61,001 nt of DNA from CAYQPF01 sp964419225 (GTDB lineage: Bacteria > Cloacimonadota > Cloacimonadia > Cloacimonadales > CAYQPF01): the NCBI GenBank assembly GCA_964419225.1, contig CAYQPF010000012.1, positions 1-61,001 on the forward strand, read 5' to 3'. How positions within the stretch are numbered: the stretch's first letter is position 1; each line of letters begins with the position of its first letter. Both the position numbers and the translations under genes were made by a program. The notes under the pieces were generated by a model. The model saw nothing but the letters and a program-made list of their open reading frames with translations, did not search any database and was not told the origin of the DNA. Shown piece by piece: positions 34,460-44,312 of the stretch.

Positions 34460-37400
34460 AGCATAACTGCTTTACGGATGAATTCCTTTTTATCTGTTTT
34501 CAGTTTGAAGAAATAGATCCCGCTGCCTACTTTTTTGCCGGACTTGTTATCTCCATCCCAACTGAAGCTGTAATAGCCAGCTTCTAATGGCTTGTTGGAA
34601 ATAAGGGTCTTAATGTGCTCTCCTTTGATATTATAAACTGAAAGGTTGCAATTCGTATTTCTTTCAGGCAGAGCAAAATCTATTCTTGTTGTGGGATTAA
34701 AAGGATTAGGATAGTTCTGAGACATAGCATATTCTTTAGGAAGATTTGTAACATCTTCAGTACCCAGATAATCAAATTCCAGAATATTAGAAGTGTCACT
34801 TTCCGCCATTGTATTGTTATCTGAACTATAGAGAGTCGTTACATATATAATGTAATGACCGTTTCCGAACATATTTCTCTCGAAGTGAGGGGCGGTAGTG
34901 TTAAAACTTAGATTATAGTTATTGTATTGGAAATGGATTTTGTAGTGGTCAAATGTTAGTCTGTTAGAACTTTCTGCTTCTTTCTTTCTACTGGTTCTGG
35001 TCGCTTGTTCGTTAGACCAATCTAAAATTATGCGATTACCCTGAAAAGTATGGACTAAATTGACAGGCGGTGCTAAATAACTCAAAGTAAAATTCACATT
35101 ACTCGTTTGGCTTGCTACCACTTCAACATCAAAACTTCTAACTTCATATCCATCCAAAAAGGCTCTGATAGTAGATATGCCTTCAACAACTTCCATAGTA
35201 AAATCACCGTTTGCATTGGGATGAACTACAGAAATACTGTCAGTTATGGTTACATCTGTTAAACTGCCAGTTCCTCCATTCAGAGTTACGTGACCATTTA
35301 CAGTCCCTTTAGGTTTCTTGAAACCATAGATCTTTATATCATCAAGTACAGCAAATTGAGGGGAATAACCATTCTGAAAGGCGATTAACCAAGCAAAATA
35401 CTGACTCATATCATTAGGATAGAAATTATTTGAAATGAAGGATATAGATTCTGCCTGGGCAGTAATTTCAGAATTCATCCAGGAAAATATAGATTCACTC
35501 ATGTTAGGTCCGCTTCCAAAAACTACCGGATTAACCCCATCCTGATTAAAGTATTTGAAAGTAACTAAAAATTTCTTATAAGGTTTCGTATGATAAAAAT
35601 TGGAAACTATTACTCCTTGCTGGGACGCATCCACAAAGAAAAGTTTGACTTCTGAGCCGGTAGTATTTATATATTGAGATGGATTAACATCTGCTATAAA
35701 ATACTGGAAATGACTCATGTAATTCCCTTCGAAATCTTCTTCAAAAATTAGTTCCGGTGCTCCAATTATTAATTCAAAATCAAAGGTTTCCACATAATAC
35801 TGATTAAAATTAGCAGTCAAAGTGCCGACAATTGTTGCTCCTTCACTCAATGTTTCCGGAATACTGATTGTAAATAACTGGGTATTTATTGAACCGGGTG
35901 CTAAAGATGGGATAGAATATTCATCAGGTGAGAACGAAATATCCGGATTATCAAAACTTAGACTTAAATCACAATTGTTGAGTAATATGTTGGAATTGTT
36001 TTTTACTTTCAATGCTATTGTTCCGCTTTCCCCGGATTCTAAATAATTGTCATTATTGTCGGCTACCTGATATCCTGCAAAATCCATACCTGGTGCCTGA
36101 ACCTGAACAGGTATTTCAAATTCCTTATCAAATCCATTCCCGGAAATATGTAAAACCAAATTGGCAAAAAAACCGTTTGGACAATTGTTTGCTACGGTAA
36201 ATTGCAAATTACCTGTAGGTATCCCACTTTGATTATATGCTAAATTGTTCACAGTAGTATTCGCCTGATTTACAATGAACATGTTGGTTAAAGATGTCAA
36301 ATGAGCATTGATTATTCCGCTGGAGTTCAAACCAATATTCTTCAAACTGATATTGATATTGATGGTTTCATGATTATTTACTATTCCGTTATTATTACCT
36401 ATAACCTCTGTAAAACTTATCTCATTTAGGATTATAAAAGCATTCTGAGGTGCAGTCGGTGGTCCGGAAAACAATATTGCCATATTATTCTGCAGAGTTT
36501 TAGCTGTCACAGGATAATTATTACTGTAAGTGTATTGAATGCCGGAGTCATTTTTTTTATTTGAAATTCCAACAGTACAAAACTCACCGTGATCTACATA
36601 TGCACCGCCATAATTACCGGTATCATTATTGTGAACTTCCTGATATTGGAATTCCAATTTGCTGTCTCCTAAGGTTGTTGCGTCAAAGGCCGGATCACTT
36701 ATGATTACCTGGAAAGTTGCCGGTAAGTCATCAAATTTTGTTCTGAAATCTGACCATTCTACAATTAGACGATGTTGTGGCTCATCATAATAATAGCATA
36801 GCTGACTGTTATTTGTCATCAGATCATCCCAAAATGGAGCTATAATTCCATTAGGTACCATCGGTCCTGGTATTGACCAGTTCATCCAATCTATACAATT
36901 AGATACTCCCGGTACAATAAAACCATTTGAGCAGATGGAAATCTTGTCATAAATATTACTGTAAAACCGGAAATCAAAAGGAAGATCAATGGTAGTAATC
37001 TGCCCTGAACCCTCTGTATCTGTGTCCTGACAAGGAATCACAGTTCCACTTCCACCATGTGCCGGAGCTATTTCCACCCAATTATATTCTGGATGGCTTA
37101 TATAGCCGGTATCCCCATCATCATAACAGTAATAGCCATATTGATCAGGACCTGTTGGATCTGAAACTATCGCATTACCTATTTGTATCCCAAAAGTAAA
37201 ATTTTGAGTCGTATTGCTCTCATTTCCTGTTAATGAAAAGTTGATCAAACTTCCTGTAATTATGGAACTGTTCGCTGTCAATTGGAAGGGATTATCAGAT
37301 AGTTGAACTGTCTGACCCGGATTTAGCATTGATATAGTGCTTAAGGAATCACTTATTGTAATGCGTGGATCCAGGGTTCGTAAAACCAGATTCATATTGC

Positions 37401-39789
37401 TAACAGATGCTGAACCTGTATTTTTTAAGGTAAGTACAACTGATCCGCTTTGGCCGGGATTGATGTAATTTCCTCCAGGACCATTGAGACTAACTGTTTC
37501 CAGACTAAGCTTGCCTGCGGTTGCTTCTAAGACAACAAGACATGGCCATGTATTAGTTCCCGAAGTTATGTTTAACATTGCCATTAATCTTGTACCATCG
37601 GGACATTGTCCTGAAATATTGCCGGTAATAAATCCCTGAGATATGCTCTCTGTATTTGCCCCAATACTGCCAAAATTTACACTATTATTTGTAAATGTTA
37701 GTAAACTGTTTAAACTGCTGATACTGCAGGTTACATTTGTAAATGCAGTGGTTCCGTAATTTTTAACCTTTGCTCTGAAAACAAAATCTGTACCACTTAT
37801 AAAAGGGGTTGCTTCTTCAAAATTGAGGAAACCAATGCCCGCATTATTTGTTACTATATTAATATTAGCTAGTACAGGAATATAATTTTGTAAGGATCCG
37901 GTTATTTTCATTTCCCCTGCAGTGTATCCATTAGGAAGAATAAAACGGCATAAACCGGATTCATCTGTCACGCCTGATTGGAAAATCTCCTCACCCTTCA
38001 GTAAGCATACCCAGACATTCGCCACAGGTTGGCCTTCTGAAGTAGCTGTAACATCAACCTGATTTGTGCCTAAAGAAATAGTAGCAGGAAATTGCAGTGA
38101 TAATTGAACAGGTTTCTTTGTCCACATTACCATTCCCGGATCTCCCATCAGGTTATTGGCTTTTGAGTAGATATTAACATAGTCTGCTGGATTTGTTGGA
38201 TAATTTTCCATTAATGCAATTTTCCCTCGTACCAATGCCTCGCCAATAGTAGGCAGTTTATCTTTATAAATACCCCAGGCTATTCCGCCGGTTAGTATAT
38301 TATTGATACATGTATGTGTCGCACAGGAAGAGCCAATAGCAGCTACAGCACCTCTGGGATTAGTTACAGTGCCTGCTCTCAAAAATGCTTCTGTCTGACA
38401 AATCTGGGGATTCTGATACATGCCGGAAAAACAGGTGATTTCACATATAAAAGGCAACTTGTTTATGTTGGTTAAAGCATTAGTGTCTTGTGTTGTCCAT
38501 CCGCTGTAATCTCCAAAACCTCTGTAAAAATATGCAGACACACCCTGATTGATTGAGGATGCGATCTGGCTGACATATGATGGCTGTGAAACAAAATCTA
38601 TCTCGTTAGAAGGATTGTATTCCGAAATCAAATCCTGCACATAATTCATTGTTACCATTGTAGATACACCGGAATTAGTTCCGTCACCCACTAATAATGC
38701 CCTCTCATACCAATCATCATCAGACATAAAAGGCTGTGACTCATATTTAAGGATTTTGTTCACAACACTGGCTAACTGAGAGTTGGATTCTATTGATAAC
38801 CGTCCAATAAACATTTCAGGTAAAAGATCGTTCCCCTCGATTAACGTGTAATCATAATCAGAGGCCATTTGACCAACATCCACATTCTCAATATAGGTAG
38901 GAATCATATAATTGCCTTGAACATCACCAACAAGACAAACAAATTCGGGTGGATTCTGCCAGGTATTATATGCCTGCACTAAATAGTTCTTTATACTCTG
39001 CGTTGTTGTACCCAATGAGGTAGTATTCTTAGTAATAACTTCATAACCTTGCCTGTGTTTCCAATCAACTAATGGCTGTAAGATACTGAGGATCATTGCT
39101 TCATTAGCTTCAGTGGTTGCATAAAGATAAAGATATGATCCCTTAGGTAAATCGGCACTTGTCTCTCGGACATTATTAATACTCAGAGTATTTAATAAAT
39201 TGTTCATTCCCGCTGTCATCTTATGAGAAACTGGTATAGTACTCTCTTTCAAATATATCTTAATGATAACCTTTTCATATATTTTTAACATACTTTTGCC
39301 GGGATTATATGAAAATGGATTTATGGTAAAATTACTTAATAAGGCTCCCCGCATGATCATCGGTTGGGTATAGGAGTAGATCTGCTCAGGTAAAAATTTG
39401 TCTGAGGTGTAAATTTCAAAATCCTCAACTTTACTTCCACTTTTTTCAGAATCAAAATAAGGTAGTATGCGAATTCCATTTATTTCTTTACTGGATGAAA
39501 CTATATATTCAACATGGTCTATCTCCTTACCCTGTAAGTTGATAAGCTTAGAATATGCCGGTAATACCGGTGATGCTTCCTTGCCAATATAGTCCCCGCT
39601 TTTTAACCCATTGGACTCAATTTTTGTGTATTCTGTGTTTCCCTGTGATAACTTCGTTAACACATACTCCGGATTGTTAAACTCGATCTCCAGATAATTG
39701 TCAGATGATTGCAAAATACTAACTGTCTCTGACGCCGTTAAAATGACAAAAAAGGTTAAACACACCCACAATAATACTGTTTTTTTCAT
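34453..39789 (-). CDS. Very large secreted C25 (gingipain-like) family protein with C-terminal sorting domain
   Basis: 1778 aa from ATG 39789; a GTG at 39792 also fits the ribosome site. Signal peptide, then a gingipain-type propeptide and C25 domain (about 210-565): FVCLVGDVQGNYMIPTYI, MFIGRLSI, VGDGTNSG. The Cys of ITCFSG (about 453) matches the nucleophile position, but the usual GHG of YRGHG reads YRGFG (about 425), so the catalytic His is missing there. Next come Ig-like/CARDB repeats, a jelly-roll segment with a carboxypeptidase-regulatory-like domain (GTVNGHVTLNGG), a fibronectin-like domain and a FlgD-like sorting domain (YPNPFNPTTRIDF, GSGIYFFKL). Exported, possibly not proteolytic. 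Confidence 0.88.
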   Translation of the reverse strand: MKKTVLLWVCLTFFVILTASETVSILQSSDNYLEIEFNNPEYVLTKLSQGNTEYTKIESNGLKSGDYIGKEASPVLPAYSKLINLQGKEIDHVEYIVSSSKEINGIRILPYFDSEKSGSKVEDFEIYTSDKFLPEQIYSYTQPMIMRGALLSNFTINPFSYNPGKSMLKIYEKVIIKIYLKESTIPVSHKMTAGMNNLLNTLSINNVRETSADLPKGSYLYLYATTEANEAMILSILQPLVDWKHRQGYEVITKNTTSLGTTTQSIKNYLVQAYNTWQNPPEFVCLVGDVQGNYMIPTYIENVDVGQMASDYDYTLIEGNDLLPEMFIGRLSIESNSQLASVVNKILKYESQPFMSDDDWYERALLVGDGTNSGVSTMVTMNYVQDLISEYNPSNEIDFVSQPSYVSQIASSINQGVSAYFYRGFGDYSGWTTQDTNALTNINKLPFICEITCFSGMYQNPQICQTEAFLRAGTVTNPRGAVAAIGSSCATHTCINNILTGGIAWGIYKDKLPTIGEALVRGKIALMENYPTNPADYVNIYSKANNLMGDPGMVMWTKKPVQLSLQFPATISLGTNQVDVTATSEGQPVANVWVCLLKGEEIFQSGVTDESGLCRFILPNGYTAGEMKITGSLQNYIPVLANINIVTNNAGIGFLNFEEATPFISGTDFVFRAKVKNYGTTAFTNVTCSISSLNSLLTFTNNSVNFGSIGANTESISQGFITGNISGQCPDGTRLMAMLNITSGTNTWPCLVVLEATAGKLSLETVSLNGPGGNYINPGQSGSVVLTLKNTGSASVSNMNLVLRTLDPRITISDSLSTISMLNPGQTVQLSDNPFQLTANSSIITGSLINFSLTGNESNTTQNFTFGIQIGNAIVSDPTGPDQYGYYCYDDGDTGYISHPEYNWVEIAPAHGGSGTVIPCQDTDTEGSGQITTIDLPFDFRFYSNIYDKISICSNGFIVPGVSNCIDWMNWSIPGPMVPNGIIAPFWDDLMTNNSQLCYYYDEPQHRLIVEWSDFRTKFDDLPATFQVIISDPAFDATTLGDSKLEFQYQEVHNNDTGNYGGAYVDHGEFCTVGISNKKNDSGIQYTYSNNYPVTAKTLQNNMAILFSGPPTAPQNAFIILNEISFTEVIGNNNGIVNNHETININISLKNIGLNSSGIINAHLTSLTNMFIVNQANTTVNNLAYNQSGIPTGNLQFTVANNCPNGFFANLVLHISGNGFDKEFEIPVQVQAPGMDFAGYQVADNNDNYLESGESGTIALKVKNNSNILLNNCDLSLSFDNPDISFSPDEYSIPSLAPGSINTQLFTISIPETLSEGATIVGTLTANFNQYYVETFDFELIIGAPELIFEEDFEGNYMSHFQYFIADVNPSQYINTTGSEVKLFFVDASQQGVIVSNFYHTKPYKKFLVTFKYFNQDGVNPVVFGSGPNMSESIFSWMNSEITAQAESISFISNNFYPNDMSQYFAWLIAFQNGYSPQFAVLDDIKIYGFKKPKGTVNGHVTLNGGTGSLTDVTITDSISVVHPNANGDFTMEVVEGISTIRAFLDGYEVRSFDVEVVASQTSNVNFTLSYLAPPVNLVHTFQGNRIILDWSNEQATRTSRKKEAESSNRLTFDHYKIHFQYNNYNLSFNTTAPHFERNMFGNGHYIIYVTTLYSSDNNTMAESDTSNILEFDYLGTEDVTNLPKEYAMSQNYPNPFNPTTRIDFALPERNTNCNLSVYNIKGEHIKTLISNKPLEAGYYSFSWDGDNKSGKKVGSGIYFFKLKTDKKEFIRKAVMLK

Positions 39790-39835
39790 CACACTTTACT
39801 CCTGTTACTAATAATTCAATAAATCTAATACATGT

Positions 39836-39864
39836 TTTATGCCAAAAAATGCTAATTTTGTCAA
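39836..39864 (-). promoter_or_regulatory. Sigma-70 promoter of the C25-like gene
   Basis: Minus-strand TTGACA (39859-39864), 17 nt, CATAAA (39836-39841). Confidence 0.5.
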
Positions 39865-39895
39865 GAAATACTTTGTTCTACAAAATAAAAAATAA

Positions 39896-42421
39896 CTATG
39901 CTCTCACAATAAAAAGATTAATCGTAAACCAAAATAAAGAACCCTCATTTAGTTTACTAGTAACTCCTATTTCTCCCTGCAAATGCTCGGTTATTTGTTT
40001 GGCCATAGCCAACCCCAAACCCAAGCCATTATAACTCCTCGAATATGAACTGTCTAATTGAGTAAATGGCTGAAATAAACTGTCTAAACGCTTTTCGTCT
40101 ATCCCTATGCCTGTATCTTGTATCTCAAACTTTATCCTCGCTACATCTTCAGTTTCACTGAGGTTTTTTACGGTAATCCTGATTATACCTTTTCTGGTAA
40201 ATTTCACCGCATTGTTGAGTAAATTGTCCAGAATTTGCCTTATCTTCAAAGCATCACCACTGACAAACTCAGGCAAATTATCTTCTAATTTATAACTTAT
40301 TTCTACATCTTTTCCAGGTAATTTTAAATGATACTTCTGAAAAATTTCCTTTACTATCTCAGATAACTTGAATACCTGATTCTCAATTTCAGCCTGACCT
40401 GACTCAAAGATGGTATAATCAAGTATATTTTGAATTAATGTTTGTAATGACTCTCCACATTGATTCATTACCTCCAGATAATTTCTCTGCTCTGCATTCA
40501 ATTCTGTATCTGTAATCAATCCGATCATGCCCATTATCCCATTTAAAGGTGTCTTTAGCTCATGACTTGTTATTGATAAAAATTTACTCTTAGATGAATT
40601 TGCCTTTTTTGCTTCAAGCATTGTCTCATACAATAAGCGCTCATTCTTCTTTCTTTCTGTGATATCGATCAACATGGATAATACAGCCGGATGTCCATTA
40701 TAATCGATAACATCAGCTCTAACCAATACATTCACTTTTACCGCTGATTTGCAGATTATCTCGATTTCATACTCCTCAATTTCTTCCCGATTCATTCTCT
40801 TAGATAAATTCTCTATAACTTTATTGCGTGACTCTTCCGGCAAATAATTCAAAATGTTCGTTCCCATCAATTCCTGAGAACTATATCCAGTAGTCTGACT
40901 CATTGCTTTATTCACATAGACTACTGCTTTATTTTGATGCACAAGCATCATTTCCGGCATACTCTCCAATAGTGTTGTATTGAATTTCTGAGTTTCTTCC
41001 AGTTGTTTAGTTCTTTCAGCAACACGTATTTCCAACATACTTTGAGATTCCAGTAAAGAAAAATTCAATATTCTTGTACGGTGCTGAATTAAAAGAAAAA
41101 GTAAAATTAAAACACAGATCAACCCGGTAATCGTTAAAGGATATATTCTTGAGAATGCTAAAAATTGAGTACTTTTCTTAATATCAAAATCCATGGTCAA
41201 ATAAATATATCTTTGCCCTGATGCTTTGACTAAAGGCATACCTGTTTCCATCCAGATTCCCCATCTGTCATACAGGGGGCCGATCAAAAACGGCTTATAA
41301 GCCTGCAATGCCCGGATATATTCATGAGTCGCTTCAAAATAATATTGACCGGGAGGTGAATAGTTTGGTGTTCCGGGTATTTCTGAATCTGCCAGAATAT
41401 AACATTTACCATTCATATATCCGACTAAACATACAAATGACACCTTGGGGTCTGAATACTTGACTTTACGTAAAAAATACTTGATTTCCTCATAAGCAGG
41501 AGTCCCAATAGCACGTTTATCCCAATATAAAGCCTTGACTTTGTCCGGATCCAAAGTTGCTGCTGCTACCCGGTTGTTGTTCTTAAATACATCAGTTAAC
41601 TCGTTAAAGGTTATCTGGGTCTGGGCATTAGTGACAAACCACCCTCCTACCAACACTAAAACAAGTATGGTGATTATTAAATACAAATAATTTGTCTGCT
41701 TCTTTTTGAAATAATCTCCATAAACTTTATTATAAAAATTCCAGAAAGAAAAACCAATAAATAAAGAGGATATTGCTAAAATTATTAAAGTTGAAAACCC
41801 TAAAAACTCGTTTACCAATTCCTCGCCAGGAAGTAAGTATTGGCTAAAAGGAACCTGGGCATTGTTTAAAAATAAAAAAATACCAAATACCCAAAACCCT
41901 ATTCCATTCATTTTTAGAAAATTGTTCCGGGGTACCCCCTCCAAATGAAAATTGAACAGATAATACCCTGTTAAAAATAAGCCAGGTAAGGCTAAAAAGT
42001 ATAATAAATGTGTGTAAAAATAATCTGTGCCTCTGAGAATTCCACTTAACACCAGCACAATCTGTAATAAAAATACCAGATTTCTTAATCGCTTACTCTT
42101 GAACTTGATAACATTCACATAACAAAAACTCATTAAAAAATAGTACGACACAAACAAAACCAAATAATTGAAGTAAATTAACCATAAATTAGGGATCATC
42201 AATGATAAAGAAACATTGTTCATCCATTGATACAGACCCTGTAACATGCAGAACAACAGCAATCTGTTCCACTGCTGAGTGCGTTCCCCTAATACCCGTA
42301 GTACTACAACCTTGCCTACATTGACCAGCCTGATCATGACTGCCATGATCAAAAACCCTAAGCCCGTTAAGAGCCTTAAGTAGTCTGATTGTTGTAAAAT
42401 GGAATCCAATATTTCTTTCAT
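39896..42421 (-). CDS. Membrane sensor histidine kinase with PAS domain
   Basis: 841 aa. Seven-helix N-terminal membrane region (about 15-240), another helix, an extracytoplasmic domain (about 275-430), a helix (YPLTITGLICVLILLFLLIQ), coiled coil, PAS (about 480-600), HisKA with SITSHELKTPLNGIMG, and HATPase (NLLNNAVKFT, DTGIGIDEKR, GLGLGLAMAKQI). No receiver domain. The promoter is probably the TTGACA near 42451-42460 on this strand; the ribosome site is weak. The signal probably enters through the membrane/periplasmic part. No adjacent regulator. Confidence 0.9.
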   Translation of the reverse strand: MKEILDSILQQSDYLRLLTGLGFLIMAVMIRLVNVGKVVVLRVLGERTQQWNRLLLFCMLQGLYQWMNNVSLSLMIPNLWLIYFNYLVLFVSYYFLMSFCYVNVIKFKSKRLRNLVFLLQIVLVLSGILRGTDYFYTHLLYFLALPGLFLTGYYLFNFHLEGVPRNNFLKMNGIGFWVFGIFLFLNNAQVPFSQYLLPGEELVNEFLGFSTLIILAISSLFIGFSFWNFYNKVYGDYFKKKQTNYLYLIITILVLVLVGGWFVTNAQTQITFNELTDVFKNNNRVAAATLDPDKVKALYWDKRAIGTPAYEEIKYFLRKVKYSDPKVSFVCLVGYMNGKCYILADSEIPGTPNYSPPGQYYFEATHEYIRALQAYKPFLIGPLYDRWGIWMETGMPLVKASGQRYIYLTMDFDIKKSTQFLAFSRIYPLTITGLICVLILLFLLIQHRTRILNFSLLESQSMLEIRVAERTKQLEETQKFNTTLLESMPEMMLVHQNKAVVYVNKAMSQTTGYSSQELMGTNILNYLPEESRNKVIENLSKRMNREEIEEYEIEIICKSAVKVNVLVRADVIDYNGHPAVLSMLIDITERKKNERLLYETMLEAKKANSSKSKFLSITSHELKTPLNGIMGMIGLITDTELNAEQRNYLEVMNQCGESLQTLIQNILDYTIFESGQAEIENQVFKLSEIVKEIFQKYHLKLPGKDVEISYKLEDNLPEFVSGDALKIRQILDNLLNNAVKFTRKGIIRITVKNLSETEDVARIKFEIQDTGIGIDEKRLDSLFQPFTQLDSSYSRSYNGLGLGLAMAKQITEHLQGEIGVTSKLNEGSLFWFTINLFIVRA

Positions 42422-42577
42422 GTCTTAGCTTTGCACTTTTAACGTTTATTGTCAATAAAAAAATCACGAATACTGATTCTCCGGTTTACTGATTTGATAA
42501 AAGAAAAATCTAAAACCCGCAGGCAAACACTAAGGTACAAGTAGGCAGATATCAGTTTTCAACATTCCCTCGATCTC

Positions 42578-42611
42578 ACTCTCAACTATTAACTCTCAAC
42601 TCTCAACTATC
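42578..42611 (+). repeat. Heptamer tandem repeat
   Basis: tcaacta, ttaactc, tcaactc, tcaacta: period 7 within the gene-free spacer 42461-42739. Confidence 0.65.
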
Positions 42612-42739
42612 TCTCCCCCCTCTTCTCCCTTGGTGTTCAGCAGCATTTTTTTCATCAGATATGCTCCCTGATTTACATCGATTCCGAATAGAGATAGAAA
42701 AAACACTTGCATACTCTAAGCTTTTAATTATTTTGGTAA

Positions 42740-42763
42740 CAGTTTCGACTATAGTCGAAACTG
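42740..42763. promoter_or_regulatory. 24-bp perfect palindrome over the AAA+ gene promoter
   Basis: CAGTTTCGACTA is followed directly by its exact reverse complement. It contains a TATAGT that could be the -10, and ends one base before the GGAGG of the ATPase gene. Either a repressor operator or an mRNA hairpin hiding the ribosome site. Confidence 0.7.
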
Positions 42764-42773
42764 TGGAGGAATT

Positions 42774-43979
42774 ATGATCTACAGACATTCGTATATGGAA
42801 AAGATAATACCTTATCTTGATAAGCCTGTGATTAAAGTTCTCAGTGGTATGAGAAGAGTCGGTAAGAGTACAATCCTACGCATGCTGCAAAATGTTCTCC
42901 AGAAAAAAGGTGTTACAGAAGCTAATATTATCTTTCTGAATTTAGAGTCACTCGAGTATGATGCTATTAATGATTACATTGATTTGTATAATTATATTAA
43001 AAGTAAAATCATAAATTCACAGCCCTATTACATATTCTTGGATGAAATTCAGGAAGTGACAAAATGGGAAAAAGCTATTAATTCACTTTTTTCGGAAAAA
43101 TTGGGTGATATTATAATCACCGGATCTAATGCTCATTTATTATCGACTGAGTTAGCCACTTATTTAACAGGCAGATATATTGAATTTTCAATATTACCAC
43201 TTACTTTCAATGAGTTCAGAGATTTTCGAAAAGAAAACCAATCTTCACATAATGTGCTGGAAGATTTTCAGGATTATTTAAAATTCGGTGGTTTACCAGG
43301 TATTCACGAATTACCATTTAATGAAGAGGGACTTCATCTTTACCTTAATTCGATTCTGAATAATGTTTTGTATAATGATATCGTGAAGCGGTATAATATA
43401 CGAGACATAGCAAATCTGGAAAGAATAGTTCATTTTGTTTTTGATAATTGTGGCAATATTACTACCAGTAAGAAAATTAGTGACTATCTTAAATCCCAAA
43501 GAGTTAATGTCAGTGTGGATACAGTCCAAAACTACTTGAGCTATTTGAAGAGTGCCTTTTTGATTTACAATGTGCGAAAATATGATCTTAAAGGGAAAAG
43601 ATACTTGGAATTCGCTGATAAGTATTATATTGGAGATATCGGCTTGCGTTTTGGTTTAATCGGTTACCGTGATAAAGACATATCCGGAGTATTGGAGAAC
43701 ATTGTATATTTAGAGTTATTGCACAGAGGGTATCAGATCTCATTCGGCACATTTGATACTTATGAGATAGATTTTATCGCAGAAAAACAAAATGAGAAGT
43801 GCTACTTTCAAGTTTGCTATTTACTTAGTAATGAAACTGTAATTCAGAGAGAATTCGGGAATTTAGAAAAAATCAAAGATAATTATCCCAAGTATGTGCT
43901 TTCACTAGACCAGGTTAATTTCGGAAACAGAGACGGAATTAAACATTTAAATCTGATAGATTTTTTAACTAATACTTAA
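42774..43979 (+). CDS. AAA_14/DUF4143 ATP-binding protein
   Basis: 401 aa with GGAGG before the ATG. N-terminal P-loop ATPase: SGMRRVGKST (Walker A), YYIFLDEIQEV (Walker B), IIITGSNAHLLS (sensor 1), LTGRYIEFSILPLTFNEF. C-terminal winged-helix and DUF4143 region (VSVDTVQNYLSYLKSAFLIYNVRKYD) with a nuclease-like YEIDFIAE end (D/E...D). These common, often horizontally moved genes have no settled function. A single-gene unit controlled by a 24-bp palindrome, followed by a MITE-like element. Confidence 0.9.
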   Translation: MIYRHSYMEKIIPYLDKPVIKVLSGMRRVGKSTILRMLQNVLQKKGVTEANIIFLNLESLEYDAINDYIDLYNYIKSKIINSQPYYIFLDEIQEVTKWEKAINSLFSEKLGDIIITGSNAHLLSTELATYLTGRYIEFSILPLTFNEFRDFRKENQSSHNVLEDFQDYLKFGGLPGIHELPFNEEGLHLYLNSILNNVLYNDIVKRYNIRDIANLERIVHFVFDNCGNITTSKKISDYLKSQRVNVSVDTVQNYLSYLKSAFLIYNVRKYDLKGKRYLEFADKYYIGDIGLRFGLIGYRDKDISGVLENIVYLELLHRGYQISFGTFDTYEIDFIAEKQNEKCYFQVCYLLSNETVIQREFGNLEKIKDNYPKYVLSLDQVNFGNRDGIKHLNLIDFLTNT

Positions 43980-44010
43980 ATCAGGCGTTCCAAGGGTGCC
44001 GCCGACCTTT

Positions 44011-44152
44011 AGAGGCATCTGCATAATGCAAAATCTCCATCTATTGCACCGAAGGTGCATACTCTTTGGTAGCCGGTGGCGGAAGCCACCGGGATAAATA
44101 GCCAATAAACTCGCCCGAAAAGGGCGTCCAATTGAATTATGCAGATGCCTCT
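44011..44152. mobile_element. 142-bp element with 17-bp terminal inverted repeats and three hairpins
   Basis: AGAGGCATCTGCATAAT at 44011-44027 is exactly complementary to 44136-44152. The interior has three GAA/GAAA-loop hairpins: GCACC-gaag-GTGC, GCCGGTGGC-ggaa-GCCACCGG and CGCCC-gaaa-AGGGCG. No coding capacity. It resembles a folded non-autonomous element or REP cluster. The whole 43980-44312 spacer has no gene. Confidence 0.75.
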
Positions 44153-44312
44153 TTAGTCGGTAGGTCGTCAACAACTTTAGTTGAAATGGATTATCAGGAT
44201 TTATCCTGAAACAATCTTGAGGATTCACAGTTTTTATTTAAAGACAATAACTTATCAGAACTTTATTCATTTAACAAAGCAAATAGACTTTCCAATAAAC
44301 AAGTTTAATTAT

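Noticed and set aside
39830..39846. Sigma-54-like TGGCATAAAACATGT before the C25-like gene
   Set aside because: The -12 element reads GT instead of GC and no palindrome lies upstream; a sigma-70 promoter fits better.
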